NCBI GenBank assembly: GCA_027886185.1
Contig: WOAB01000568.1
Location: 2,294,001-2,358,000 of the forward strand
Direction of reading: 5' to 3'
DNA: 64,000 nucleotides
DNA from: Rheum nobile
Taxonomy: Eukaryota > Streptophyta > Magnoliopsida > Caryophyllales > Polygonaceae
Position 1 is the first letter of the stretch; each line of letters begins with the position of its first letter. This document shows positions 40,401-52,416 of this stretch, piece by piece. The notes below the pieces were generated by a model. That model saw only the letters and a program-made list of their open reading frames with translations, made no database searches and had not been told where the DNA came from. The translations under genes were made by a program, and so were the position numbers.

Positions 40401-43400
40401 AGATCACAACTTGGAATTGTAGAGGGATTGGAAAAAAAACCATTTGGACGGATATTGAAGCTTTCTGCAAAATAGAGAGGATTCAATTACTAGCATTGTT
40501 TGAAACTAGAACAAATAAAGAACCCAGTGAAAAATTATGGAGAAAAGCAGGTTTTGATAATTTTCATTGCATACCGGCAACTGGTTTTTCAGGTGGTATT
40601 TGTATCATGCGGAAATCTTATCAGCTTACAAATGAAATCCTTGAGATTGACCAAATTGACTTACGTTTTGTAAGCATTAAATACAAAAATCTTTGTACAA
40701 ACATTACTACTTTGTTGATCCTGACTTACGCCCCCCCAAATGAAGCAAGAAAGAATGAATTTTGGGAGGCCATTACTACATACATCAAAAATAGTGGTCA
40801 TCCTTGTATCATTATGGGTGATCTAAATGAGATTCAAGACCACACAGAAAAAATGGGAGGTTTAACTCCAACACTAACAAAATTTGAGAGACTAAGACAT
40901 TTCAAAAACGAATGCGAACTTCTGGATATTCCCACTGGGAATACCTTTACTTGGAGAAAAAACAAAACTGAAATAAATAACATCTATGAAAAACTTGATA
41001 GAGTTCTCGTCCATCACTAGATTTTACAATGGTATCCTGACATTTGTACCAATAACTATGCGTTTACAAGCTTTGATTATTGCCCTATCTCGATTGATCT
41101 TACAGCTTTCACACCCTTCAAAAATCATCCCTTTAAATTTGAAAAAAATTGGATGACAAGAAAGAATTTCAGAAATGTTGTCAAACAAGCCTGGAGAACA
41201 AATTTCCATGGATCGAGAATGTATGATCTTGTTTCTAAAACAAAGTTATTAAAAAAACATGCAAAAATATGGAATAAAACTACCTTTGGTAATATTTTTT
41301 CCCAATTACAAAAATTAGAAAAAGAACTGTCAGATATCCAAGTGGAAATCTGTTCACAGTCAAATAATAACCTCATTCAAAAACAATTAAAACTTATTGA
41401 GAAAAAGGAAAATATTCTAAGTCTTCAAAAAAAAATCTGGAACCAAAGAGCAAAAGTAAAACATATCAAATTCACGGATACAAATGCTAGCTACTTTCAT
41501 AGAATAGCTAGTGGAAGAAGGAATAGGAAAATTATCAAAGAAATCATAACACAAGAAGGAACTACTATCAATGGAGAAGAAAATATTAGGATTGAAATCA
41601 GAAATGATTTTTATTAAAAGATTCAAAACTGAAGAAATGAATGAAAATCTATTAAGGGATAACCTTGAATTAATCCAGGAAGAAGTATCAACAGAAGATA
41701 ATGAAAACCTAACTAAACATATCTCGAATGCAGAGATAAAGAAGTCTGTTTATGACATTGGCTCAGATAAATCCCCTGGACCAGATGGAATGACAGCAGA
41801 ATTCTACCAAAAATACTGGGATATTGTAGGTCCCTTGGTGATACAAGCCGTTAAGAGTTTCTTCCTTTCTGGGAAATTACTCAAACAGACCAACCACACA
41901 TTTATATCCTTAATACCAAAATGTGATAATCCAAACTCCACAAATCATTATAGACCAATAAGTCTGTCTTCCACTATTTGTAAAATTATATCAAAAATTC
42001 TGACAACAAGATTAAAAAAGACTATGGAAAAATTAATCCATCCTCTACAAGGAGCCTTTATTGCTAATAGAACTATACAAGACAACATATTAATAGCACA
42101 TGAACTTTTTCACTCTTTCAAAGGAAAACAAAGAAAGGAAGGCTTCATAGCCATTAAATTGGATATGGAAAAAGCTTATGATAGAATCGAATGGATCTTC
42201 ATTCTTAAAACCATGGAAAAATTCGGTTTTCATCAAAAGTTTATAAACTGGATCAAAGAATGCATAACAATTGTTTCCTTCTCGGTCCTAGTTAATATTG
42301 GACCGATGGAAATCTTTTTACCTACAAGAGGACTTCGCCAAGGAGATCCCCTCTCTCCTTTCCTTTTTATTTTAGGATCTGACATTTTGGCTCGAAAACT
42401 ACAACAAGCTTCTAACAGACCTCGAAAACCTATCGGAATCCAAATTTGCAGGCAAGGAACCCGAATTCCTTTTTTGGCATTCGCGGATGATATTATGATC
42501 TTCTCAAAAGCGAAAACAAAAAATTGCAAGGAAATTAAGGATATTGTTGATGAATATTGCAAAATCTCTGGACAAAAAGTAAACTTTCACAAGTCAGCTT
42601 TCCAAGTTACAAAGAAAGTTTCAAATATAAAAAAAAAACGATCCAGGGAATTCTTACAATAACAAACATGACGTCACTTGAAAAATACTTGGGGTGTCCT
42701 ATCATAAATGGTAGAGTTAACTCAAATACCTTAGCGGACCTATTAACAAGCACACAAAAATAGCTGACAAAATGGAAAGCAAATTCTTTATCCCAAGCAA
42801 GACGAACAACCTTGATTAAAGCAAATCTGGCCTCCAGACCAAATTACCTAATGCAGAGCTTTATGTTGCCTACAAACACACACAAATGAACTTGACAAAC
42901 TAAACAGGAGTTTCTTCTGAAACAAAGACCACAATTATAAACCTCTCATAGGCTGGGAAAAAATCTGTAAACCAACACATCAAGGAGGTCTAGGGCTACG
43001 TAAGTCACGAGATATGAACAAAACACTACAATTCAAATTACTCTGGAAAATCCTGGCAGAACCTAATAATTGCTGGGTTAAAATCATAATAGAAAAATAC
43101 CTAAAAACAAAACACCTTTTGCACTATGAAAAAACAAGAACTTGCTCGTGGCAATGGTCGAAAATGATTGAAATCCTGAAGGATTTTAAAAAGGGACTTG
43201 TTTGGCAGGTCGGAAATGGGAGAACGATTAAATTTTGGACTGATAATTGGTTATCAAAAAGTCCCTTAAACAAAACCATCAATACACAACAAATCCAGAA
43301 TATTGATGCCTTGGTCGCCGATTTTATTCTGCCAGATAAGACATGGAACAAAGAAAAAATTAAACAACATGTATCGATTGATTTAGTTAGATTAATCACA

Positions 43401-44531
43401 TCTACTCCAATCCCTTTTAATAACATTGAGGACAGGATGTATTGGGAAGCTAGTAAAAACGGATGGTTCTCAACCAAGTCTGCCATGAACATGATTAATG
43501 AAAATAAATGATATATAGCCCATGACTCATCTTGGATATGGAAACTGGATACCTACCCAAAGGTAAAAAATATTCTTTGGAAAATCATGAAAAATGGACT
43601 TCCAACAAAAGCAAGGCTAGCTGAAAAAGGAGTTTCACTGCCCCCTGACTGCATTCGATGCAGTGCACCAACTGAAGATACTAATCATATCTTATTCCTT
43701 TGCATCCATACCATGAAAATCATTGAAAAAATTAATCCCCATACTCTTGGGATGATCAGATTAATAAACATTGGAAATAAAAAAATGTATGAACTGATTT
43801 AGGAAATCCGACAGAAGACAGATAAAACACAATTCTTAGAACTACTGACTTCTTGGTGGGGAATCTGGTTCTACAGAAACCAACAAAGCTTTGAAAATAC
43901 AAACAACGATTGGGACCCTATTAAGGATATTCCTATTTACATCAAAAACCAAATCAATAATTGGAAACAAACAAAGAAATGGAACCCTGACTGCTTGGAA
44001 ACAGAACAACAGAAAAATAAGAATAATAGCAAAGACAATAAAAGACGCCCAAAGAAAAAATGGAAAAAGCCACCAGACAACATTATAAAAATTAATACGG
44101 ATGGATCATCTAAGTCTAACGAAGAATCTAGTTATGGTTATATCTTCAGAAATAGCAAAGGAGACCCCTTACTTATCGTTGGTGAAAAGTGTGGACTATC
44201 AACCCCATTAAAAACAGAAACCATTGCGTTCAGGAATGCTTTGCTTAAAGCGCACGAATTAGGCTTTAACAACATCGAAATTGAATGTGATAACCTTACA
44301 ATTGTTAACGTTCTGAACAAAATTTGGCACTGTCCTTGGGATATTGAAATCTTAATTTCTGATATCCTTTGTGTTTTACAACTGTTTTCTTCAGTGCATA
44401 TTTTTCACGTCTTCCGAGATACTAACGTTGTTGCTGACCATATTGCGAAGCTGGCCCAGCGAAGTCTTTCGGAAGATTTTAGAGATAATTTAGAACTTGT
44501 AGTTCTCATCCGCAAGGATGCTATAGAATGA
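40397..44531 (+). pseudogene. LINE ORF2: endonuclease, reverse transcriptase, zf-RVT, RNase H (broken)
   Basis: Starts MKITTWNCRGIGKKT. The AP-type endonuclease (ETRTNKEPSEKLW, IIMGDLNEIQDH, DIPTGNTFTWRK) ends at TAG 41018-41020. The linker resumes at about 41100. RT spans 41571-42662 in a shifted frame: SDKSPGPDGMTAEFYQK, FISLIPKCDNP, YRPISLSSTICKIISKI, KLDMEKAYDRIEW, GLRQGDPLSPFLFIL and catalytic FADDIMIF. After frameshifts comes GGLGLRKSRDMN and the zf-RVT (CIRCSAPTEDTNHILFLC, 43650-43710). RNase H is at about 44080-44500 (INTDGSSKSNEES, ETIAFRNALLKA, IECDNLTIVN, NVVADHIAKLA). At least five stops or frameshifts occur, so it is not functional. Confidence 0.9.
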
Positions 44532-44584
44532 GAAACCGATTTTTCTGTGGTTTCCGGTCTAATTCTTACTTTATCAAAAAAAAA

Positions 44585-45171
44585 ACACATCAACTGCAAA
44601 TTCTTTATTACAAGAATTTATCCCAAAACACATGCTCTTACTTACAGCATTACATTGATTTCTTTCAAATGCTCCACTTTACACACAACATATAATTACA
44701 TAGACATGTCTAAAAAATTACCGAAATATTTTCAAAGAAAAACAAACACATTCCTATAAAAAACAACTTCCACTTTAATTCAAAATTTAAATTAAACATC
44801 TATCCAATTTTTAAAAAAAAATTGTACTCAGCTTTGTAAATACAATCATAGCATTTTATACCTACAAGACTTAAATATTACATTTAAATACATATCAAAC
44901 AATATATCGTCTAAAATAATACAATGAACAACAATGCATGTATTACAAAATCACATTTAAACCGCGATACTACATATACACGCTTCGATTTCTAGTTCAC
45001 ACTAATACTTAACTTCCCTTTATAATAACCAAGTTACTCTATAAATGGATTGAATAATGAGATTATGCTACTTAATAAATAAGAAATGTTTTGAGATGAA
45101 TGTATATACTATGTAGCTAGGTATATATAGCCGATACAAGATACTTAAGGTATCGGGTAAACTAGAAATGG
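44585..45171. other. A/T-rich flank without genes
   Basis: Between the LINE tail and the Mutator-like element. A/T-rich, no open frame longer than chance, no repeat recognised. It may be part of the original target region. Confidence 0.6.
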
Positions 45172-45436
45172 GTTAGATTTGCGGGAAACCGCCCGTTATA
45201 GACGAAATTATTTTAAACCACCCATTATAACCATTCTGTTAGCGCGCGACCATCCAAAGTCAAGAGCCGTTAGTTTTTCCGTCAGATTGTGTTAAATGAC
45301 CATAATACCCCTGCTATTTTTTTAAAATTACGAAAGAAACCAGGCTGGTATCTCCAAATTGCCCTTTCAGTCACTTCGTTGCCTCATTCAATAAAAATTA
45401 CGAGCAAAATTTGGGGAAAATTTTAGGGTTAGGTTT

Positions 45437-46244
45437 TGTTGGGCCCAGATTCATCCCATGAAAACGGATCAAATGAATTGGGCCAAGATCCAAGCGGAAT
45501 CGGAAGCTAAGAGAAACCAGGAAGAAGCGTCGGACTCCCTGCAGTCGAGTGCCTCCCGACCAGCTGCGAAGATCACGCTGGAGCATTGAATGCTTGATTG
45601 GGACAACGGCCACAGCATTTAAACACCGAGATAATGATGGTAATTAAGAAGAAATCCCAGCAATCACTCCCAGCATTAAAGTCAGAGATTATGCTAGCAA
45701 TCAAGAGCATATCCCAAGAATCCCGCCCAAGCATTGAATGATCGATCAATGGCAACGGTTATAGCCTTAAACACAGGCATAAAGATGGTAATCAAGAGCA
45801 TATCACAGGAATCTCGCCCGGATTGAATGAGGAATATTGCAAGAGGAGAATAACGGTCACAAGACGATAATTGCCATATATATACCACGACGGAACATGG
45901 AAGAGGGACATCTAGACACGATTACCACCCACATCCGCCGATTTGCCCTGAGTAGGACCAAAGAATACACCCATTCTAGCTCATTCCCCTCGGAATCCCA
46001 CTCAGTCTCCACCGATCGAGCCCCAGAGTCATCGGTCAGACCAGATCCGACCCTTTGTCCTACAAGGATAAGTTGTACATTGATCCGACTCAATCGTCAA
46101 TATATCAATAAAATTACTTTGCTATTTTGCATCTCTTCTTTATTTATTGATTGTCTACTTGGTTTGGATTGATATCTATAATCCGATCGACTAGTTACCC
46201 CGTCTAAGGCGATTTAGGTCGTCTAATCTTTTCGCCCCAAAACA
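45437..46244 (+). repeat. 5' LTR of Tat-2
   Basis: 808 bp, TGTTGGGCCCAG to CGCCCCAAAACA. The inner part differs from the Tat-1 LTR, while both ends are shared. It includes two imperfect copies of a unit with AATCAAGAGCATATC near 45698 and 45790. Confidence 0.92.
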
Positions 46245-46247
46245 ATT

Positions 46248-46265
46248 TGACGCCCACCGTGGGGC
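46248..46265 (+). other. Primer-binding site of Tat-2 (one mismatch)
   Basis: TGACGCCCACCGTGGGGC; the third base is A where Tat-1 has G, a likely G-to-A mutation after insertion. Confidence 0.82.
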
Positions 46266-46299
46266 AACTTGTCGATCACTCTTTCGAAACTTTCCAACC

Positions 46300-47442
46300 A
46301 TGACTATCGACCCACCTACCAACACTGAAGAACCGCGTCTCGAAGACGAAACCCAAGCTCTAGGAAACACGACCGAAAATCCTACTCCAACCCAATTCCA
46401 AGAGCTTTCCCAGAAAATGACCGCCCTCCAAGAGGAACTAGCCCAGCAACGCCAAAAGACCGAAACCCTAGCCGCCCTATCGACCCAATCCGAGGCCGAA
46501 ATCGCACAGCTAACTCGTGAAAATGAGTCTCTTAAGTCGCAGGTACAATCAATGACCTCAGGGTCTAGGAACATGCCCATCCACAACAGCGTCCGAATGC
46601 GCCTCGATATGGATAGCATCGAGCCGACACCTGCGAGCATATGACGGCCCGGACACACAGAGGGTACATCTCGAATTGCTTTTGCTAATCCATTTTCGAC
46701 TAACAATGTCACCTTTTCCACACCGATCGGGTCGGCAGGGGCCCGAATCGACAAACCGCAGGTTACCAATCCGCCAGATGTCCTAGCTCTTTTCCAGCAG
46801 ACGCTCGACCGACACATGAAGACGATCGACGATCGCTTCAACAGACTTCCAGGAGTCCCACAACCAATCGAGAGAGAAGCGTCCGGCGGATTCGAAGAAT
46901 CCCCATTCGTCGAAGAAATCGCTAGGGTTGAGATCCCCAAGAAGTTTTGTCTCCCCAACATGGCGACATTCGACGGCACCAGCGACCCAGATGACCATAT
47001 CTCTCTCTATAAATAAAAACTAATGGTTGCATCTGTTTCAAGGGAGAGCCGCGAGGCCATCATGTGCAAAAGCTTTGGCATGACCCTCGCGGGTCCCGCA
47101 CTAACTTGGTTTATGCGTTTGCCTCAGGGAATGATTGCATCATTTGCGGATCTGGTCAACTCTTTCAAGAGTCAGTTCGCCAGCAATCGGAGGCTCGAGA
47201 GACAATCGAGTGACCTCTACCGAGTCACACAAAGGTATAACGAACCTCTCCGAAATTACCTCAATAGGTACAATAAAGAGAAAGTGGCGATCCCCCATTA
47301 CGACGTCACCACCTCCATCGAAGCCTTCCGACAAGGATTGGTCAAAGATAGCAATCTCTACAACGAGATCAGGTGGTTCGGACATATGTGGAAACACATA
47401 TTCCGCGGCCAAGCGACATGCAAAGGAAAGCAAGGGCGATAA
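46300..47442 (+). pseudogene. gag: Gag of Tat-2 (nonsense and deletion)
   Basis: Same start as Tat-1 (ACCATG). TGA at 46642-46644 replaces CGA, and TAA at 47014-47016 replaces CAA. The coiled coil and capsid domain are otherwise recognisable (MATFDGTSDPDDHISLYK, LTWFMRLPQGMI). At about 47371 a deletion of roughly 570 bp relative to Tat-1 removes the end of the capsid domain, the basic region, the knuckle and the gag stop, fusing gag to the spacer before protease in a shifted frame. Confidence 0.88.
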
Positions 47443-47874
47443 GCCCAAAGCGCCAGAATTTAGACCAAGCAAGGTCTCCGACCTCCCGACGGTCACGTTC
47501 GACGAGTCCGACGCCGACGGATCGGAGAGTCATCACGACGGTCTGGGATGGGTCTGAGTGAAGACGACCCGATCAAAAAAAATCGACTCCACTGGTCAGA
47601 TTTAGTGGCGAAGTTAAGCATACGACCGGCGAAATCGTTCTCACAACGTACGCCAGGGGAATCACCAATAGGTAAAATTCCTAGTCCTAGATTGCTCATC
47701 TCCCTATAATTGCATTCTTGGCAGGCCATGGATACACGCTATGAAGGCGGTGCCCTCGACATACCATCGAATCATCAAGTTCCCTACCAAGTGGGGAGTC
47801 CAAGAAATCAAGGGACAACTAAGGAGTGCTACGTCGCCTCCATGAAAGGCGCCGTCGAGCACAAGATCGCATAG
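47443..47874 (+). pseudogene. pro: Protease region of Tat-2 (active site deleted)
   Basis: The spacer (FRPSKVSDLPTVTFDESDAD) is present, but about 95 bp containing the DTG active site are deleted at about 47548. The C-terminal end (CILGRPWIHAMKA) is near 47712-47750. It ends at TAG 47872-47874, followed by CAACCA exactly as in Tat-1. Confidence 0.85.
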
Positions 47875-50658
47875 CAACCACATAGCGGCGAAGGACCTAG
47901 TCGATACGTCGAACCAGAGATGGAAAAACTCGACGAGATCGTACTAGATCCTTCAAAGCCAAATCAAACGGTAAGGGTCGGGTCGGACCTGGACGACTCG
48001 ACCAGACAACAACTCCTTGATTTTCTCAAGTCCAATACTGATTGTTTTACATGGTCACATGAGGACATGGTCGGTATATCTCCAAACATTATTACACATA
48101 AATTAAATGTAGATCCATCTCACCCCCCCTGTTAAGCAAAAATGCAGGGGCTACGTATCAACGACTAGTCAACAAGATGTTCAAGGACCAGATTGGGGAC
48201 ACAATGGAAGTCTACATAGACGACATGCTGGTCAAGTCAAAAAAGAAGGAAGATCACCTCCGCGACAGCTTCGAGGTACTAAAAAGATACAACATGAAAC
48301 TGAATCCTACTAAATGTTCCTTCGGAGTGTCGACAGGAAAATTCTTGGGGTACATGGTAACACAAAGAGGAATAGAATCCAGCCCAGAACAAGTCAAGGC
48401 TCTCATCAACCTTCGATCCCCCCGATGCGTGAAGGACGTGCAGAAGCTGACAGATCGGATAGCGGCACTAAACAGGTTCATCTCAAAGTCATCTGACAAG
48501 TGTAAACCCTTCCACGACGCTCTCAAGCAGTCGCCAATATACTACGACAGTCGAACGTTACTGTCGGCAGAAACAAGGTATTCGTCACTTGAAAAGCTCG
48601 TACTATCATTGGTAATGGCCTCGAACAAACTCAAACCCTATTTCGAATTCCATACTATTATTGTCCGCACTAATAATCCCATGAGAGCGATCATGAGGAA
48701 GCCCGAGTTCACAGGATGAATGACCAAGTGGGCCATACACCTCAGCGGTTACGACATCGAGTATGAACCCAGGACGGCAATCAAGTCGCAGGCCTTAGCC
48801 GACATTGTGGCAAATTTCAGCCCGACCCTAGAACACGAAGCCACAAGGGAAGCAACACAACTGCTTGCAACGGAAGAAGCAGGCACATGGGAACTCCACA
48901 CCGATGGTGCGTCGAACGCCAGGGGATCGGGGCTAGGGGTCGTGCTGAGATCGCCACGAGGGGATAAGGTAGCCCAGGCCGTAAGATATGAGTGGGACGT
49001 GACTAACAACGAAGCTGAGTATGAGGCACTCATATTCGGACTCATCCTGGCTTGCGACCTAGGGGTCCGAGAGATCGAAGTCATTTGCGACTCCCTGCTG
49101 GTCGTGAACCAGATACAAGGATCATACAACACTAAAGACGTCAGAATGATAGCCTACCTGGAAGTAGCCAAGAAGCTGATCGGACAGTTCCAAACATTCG
49201 ACATCAGACAGGTACCCAGGGATCTTAACTCCCAAGCGGACGCACTTGCCAACCTAGGATCCGCCTTGGACCCGAAAGAATTTCCATACATACCATTGGC
49301 ACACATCATGACACCAGCCGTCCCGAGAACATCCGTCGAACCGACCGCGCCACTAGAAGAGCTCGTCGCCATGGAGATAGGCGACCGACCAAAAGAAGAC
49401 ATCGTCAACACCGACGATGATTGGATGCTACCCTACATCAGGTGGCTGAAAGACGGCATCCTGCCCAACGACAAAACAGAAGAAAAAAGGCTCAAGGTAC
49501 AAGCACTCTCTTTCGATATCCTAGATAACATCTTGTACAAAAGGTTTGTCACAGGGATACTTCTACGATGCCTCAAGACTCCAGAAGTCGGACGCATCTT
49601 GCAATCGCTACACGAGGGAGAATGTGGAAACCATACCGGCGGACGAAGCCTCTCAGGGAAAGCCCTGCGAAATGGGTACTACTGGCCCACGATGAACAAA
49701 GACGCTATGGAGTACACCAAGAGATGCGACGCCTGTCAGCGGCACGCGCCCGTCCATCATCAACCTTCAGAGCTCCTTCATCCGACTCTGGCACCATGGC
49801 CCTTTATGAGATGGGGGATGGACATCGTCGGGAAGCTCCCGCCTGCGTCAGGCCAAAGAGTCTTCTTCCTTGCCATGACGGATTACTTCTCTAAGTGGAT
49901 CGAAGCCGAAGCCTATAGAGAGGTAAAAGAGCAGCACGTTATTTCGTTTATAAAATGCAATATCTTGTGCAGATTTGGCGTCCCATTAGAATTCGTGTGC
50001 GACAATGGCTCCCAGTTCATCAGTTGTAAGACTCGAGCCTTCTACGACCAATGGAACATCAAGTTGGTCACCTCCACACCTCGGTATCCATAATCCGACG
50101 GACAGGCCGAATCCAGCAACAAAATTATCATCAACAACCTCAAGAAATGCCTCACAGGGGCTAAGGGCAAATGGGCAGACGAACTCCCATTCATTCTCTG
50201 GTCCGACAGGACCACTCCAAAGAACGCAACCGGACAGTCGCCTTTCTCTCTCGTCTACGGAAGTGAGGCAGTCATTCCCGCTGAGTTATTGGTTCCGACC
50301 GCCCATTGCAACCTTCAGACAAATGAGCAGAACGACGTCGAACTAGCACACAACCTAGACACGGTAGACGAAACCAGAGAAAGAGCTCGGATCAGGATGG
50401 TCAGGTTCCAACAACAGGTCGCAAGGAGTTACAACAAGAACGTTCGAGTCAAGGTCTTTAAAGTCAGAGATCGGGTCCTCAGGAAAACGTTCCAAAATAC
50501 AAAGAACCCATCCGACGGAAAAGCTTGCACCACAATGGGAAAGACCCTACTTAATCACTGAAGTAGTCGGACAGGGAGCATACCAATTAGAAGACAAAGA
50601 CGGACGACCAATCCCAAGGAGTTGGAACACGACACATATGAAATTATACCATTTCTGA
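47875..50658 (+). pseudogene. pol: RT, RNase H and integrase of Tat-2 (broken)
   Basis: A deletion of about 365 bp at 48130-48140 removes RT motifs from the primer-grip side to MPFGM; YIDDMLVK (about 48210) remains. A second deletion near 48530 removes about 180 bp between RT and the first RNase H. TGA 48717-48719 (AGA in Tat-1) separates the RT part from 48720-50093, which keeps the second RNase H (HTDGASNARGSG, NNEAEYEAL, CDSLLVVNQ, NSQADALA) and most of integrase with CGA at the Tat-1 stop position (GGRSLSGKAL). TAA 50091-50093 replaces CAA just before the catalytic Glu; a one-base insertion near 50520 shifts the end. Confidence 0.9.
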
Positions 50659-50680
50659 ACCAACAAGGTAAGACACTAAC

Positions 50681-50772
50681 ATATCTTCATATGTCATACA
50701 TTGCTTATCGTCGCATGCGCAACTATATATCTTCACATGTCATACATTGCTTATTGTCGCATACACAACTCT
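50681..50772 (+). repeat. 46-bp direct repeat in the 3' region of Tat-2
   Basis: Two units starting ATATCTTCA at 50681 and 50727, with ATACATTGCTTAT and GTCGCAT words. It occupies the place of the different array in Tat-1. Confidence 0.8.
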
Positions 50773-51247
50773 ATTTCTTGAAATTTAGCATTTGACACTA
50801 AGTAAGGACATCCTCCTTGTAAAAAACATGAGTACAGAACGACATCGACATACACACTGGATCCAGTCATCCACAAAAAGCGCTTACACTACATTTACAC
50901 GATCGATCGGAACACGGGGAGATGAACAACACAGGCACATCGGTACACCGTCTGCCTTACACAATACATAAGGTTAAGACACCTTATTACATTTACGCAA
51001 TAGAAACATATTGATTACCTCCCCGGCATAAAGTCATGACTAAACACAAACACATACATAAAGGCCTCTTTCTTTACATACATACGGCAAGCCCTACTCG
51101 ACGGAGCACACGGGCAAACCCGACACACAAATCACAGGCGTCAACGACAATCTTCTCTAGAAGAATCCAACGAAACGTACGAACACACAAATGTACGATC
51201 CTTTATAAAACAGATTGCATCAGATAAAAGCATTTTTTACATACACA

Positions 51248-51384
51248 CGACCCGCGATAACGGACGGGTCGCCAACGCACATTGTCTGCCTACACACACG
51301 TAGGACTTCCAATCGTCCACTCTACGACCCGCGATGGTGGACGGGTCGCCGAAACAGAAAGTATTCTACCCACACACTAGTGGG
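51248..51384. other. Four-hairpin module of Tat-2
   Basis: CGACCCG/CGGGTCG (51248-51271), CCTAC/GTAGG (51289-51304), CGACCCG/CGGGTCG (51325-51348) and CCCAC/GTGGG (51369-51384), in the same order as in Tat-1. Loops differ from Tat-1 while stems are kept, which suggests selection on pairing. Confidence 0.72.
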
Positions 51385-51410
51385 GTCACAAATCAAATTA
51401 CAAAAATCAA

Positions 51411-51740
51411 TCAAGGGTCAGGGTTTGTAACGTCACCTCCAGCAGGGGCCGAGTCGGGAGAAGGCTGGGGCTCAAGCGATACGGAGTCACCAGAATGGAC
51501 CTCGTCCTTACCGGCACTTTCGACCAGAGATTCCTCTCCGACACCGGCCAGATGGAAAAGCTCTGAGCCTGGATTCCCCTTCGGAAACAAGATCTCCATG
51601 GTCTCCTTCTCCGCCTTCAAATCTCAGGTCCCCTGCTTGCCCTCTTCAAACTCTTCCATCATCTCGACACGCGACTTCAACGCGTAAAAAGCGCCTACGT
51701 CGCCTACAACCCGACCAGCCGGAGACGCCGACACAACAGA
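51411..51740 (-). pseudogene. Remnant of the antisense gene in Tat-2
   Basis: Only the last exon survives: minus-strand frame KAEKETMEILFPKGNPGSELF and an acidic tail, matching EEKETLDSMFPNGDPGQELF in Tat-1; upstream, KSRVEMMEEFEEGKQG-like sequence in a shifted frame. The Transposase_28 domain and the middle exons are missing, replaced by the repeat array at 51879-52140. A short middle-exon-like piece remains near 52200-52260. Confidence 0.75.
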
Positions 51741-51878
51741 CAATACATAAATCACAAGCAAACAAAGAGAAATGGCATACTACAAACTACTTACAAGACT
51801 TGTCCTGTCCAAGGCACTTGTCTTTTCCTACAATACATACAACTCCTCCCCGGACATACGAAGCATGCTATATTACAA

Positions 51879-52140
51879 GTCTATACGATCGACGACAGGT
51901 CTATATGACCAACGACATGTCTACACGACCAACGTTGCACACAATTACAGGTCTATACGACTGACGACAAGTCTATACGATCGACGACAGGTCTATACGA
52001 CTGACGATAGGTCTATTCGACCAACGACAAGTCTACACGACCAATGTCGCACACAATTACAGGTCTAGATGATCGACGACGGGTCTACACGACCATCGTC
52101 GCACAACAATTACAAGTCTACACGACCAATGTCACACGAC
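51879..52140. repeat. Array of ~20-bp units in Tat-2
   Basis: About a dozen degenerate copies of a unit like AGGTCTATACGACTGACGAC, with longer interruptions GTTGCACACAATTAC or GTCGCACACAATTAC recurring three to four times, so there is also a higher-order period. It sits where the antisense gene should be. Confidence 0.82.
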
Positions 52141-52400
52141 TTGATCGGGAAGCGACTGACGAGTCCACCTACAAAACAAAACAAATGACAAACAAGGAGC
52201 GGTCCCCTGACCCTTCATCGTCACAAGAAACGCCCTCAGTCGTCTTCACACGATTATTGGCTGTATTAGGCTAACTCTCAGTTTGAGCAATACACATGTC
52301 GGCCCTGTCGCCAGAACGCCTGTAACAGAATCAAAATCATGCCAGAAGAGAGAGAAGTTATAAAATCAAACCGTTCCATCACTTCACGCTCTGGCCCAGT

Positions 52401-52416
52401 TTAATTTTGGGGCTAT
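52401..52416 (+). other. Polypurine tract of Tat-2
   Basis: TTAATTTTGGGGCTAT immediately before the 3' LTR; shares TTGGGGCTAT with Tat-1. Confidence 0.75.

Larger units (their letters stand above)
38529..44584 (+). mobile_element. L1-type non-LTR retrotransposon (LINE-1 copy A)
   Basis: About 6.06 kb: the ORF1 C-terminal part, ORF2 with endonuclease, RT, zf-RVT and RNase H, a short 3' UTR and an A10 tail ending at 44584. The 5' end starts inside ORF1 (5'-truncated). CACATCA occurs both just before 38529 and just after the A tail (44585-44591), a candidate 7-bp target duplication; if real, the LINE inserted at the edge of the chromovirus LTR. Confidence 0.85.

Noticed and set aside
37797..44595. 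Shared CACATCAACTG at 44585 and at the chromovirus LTR/PBS border (minus strand, near 37807) as evidence of a second LTR
   Set aside because: The match stops after 11 bases and no LTR sequence follows at 44585; it is probably coincidence combined with the LINE target duplication.
44585..45171. tRNA or small RNA gene in the A/T-rich flank
   Set aside because: No cloverleaf, A/B box pair or stable stem could be found by eye.
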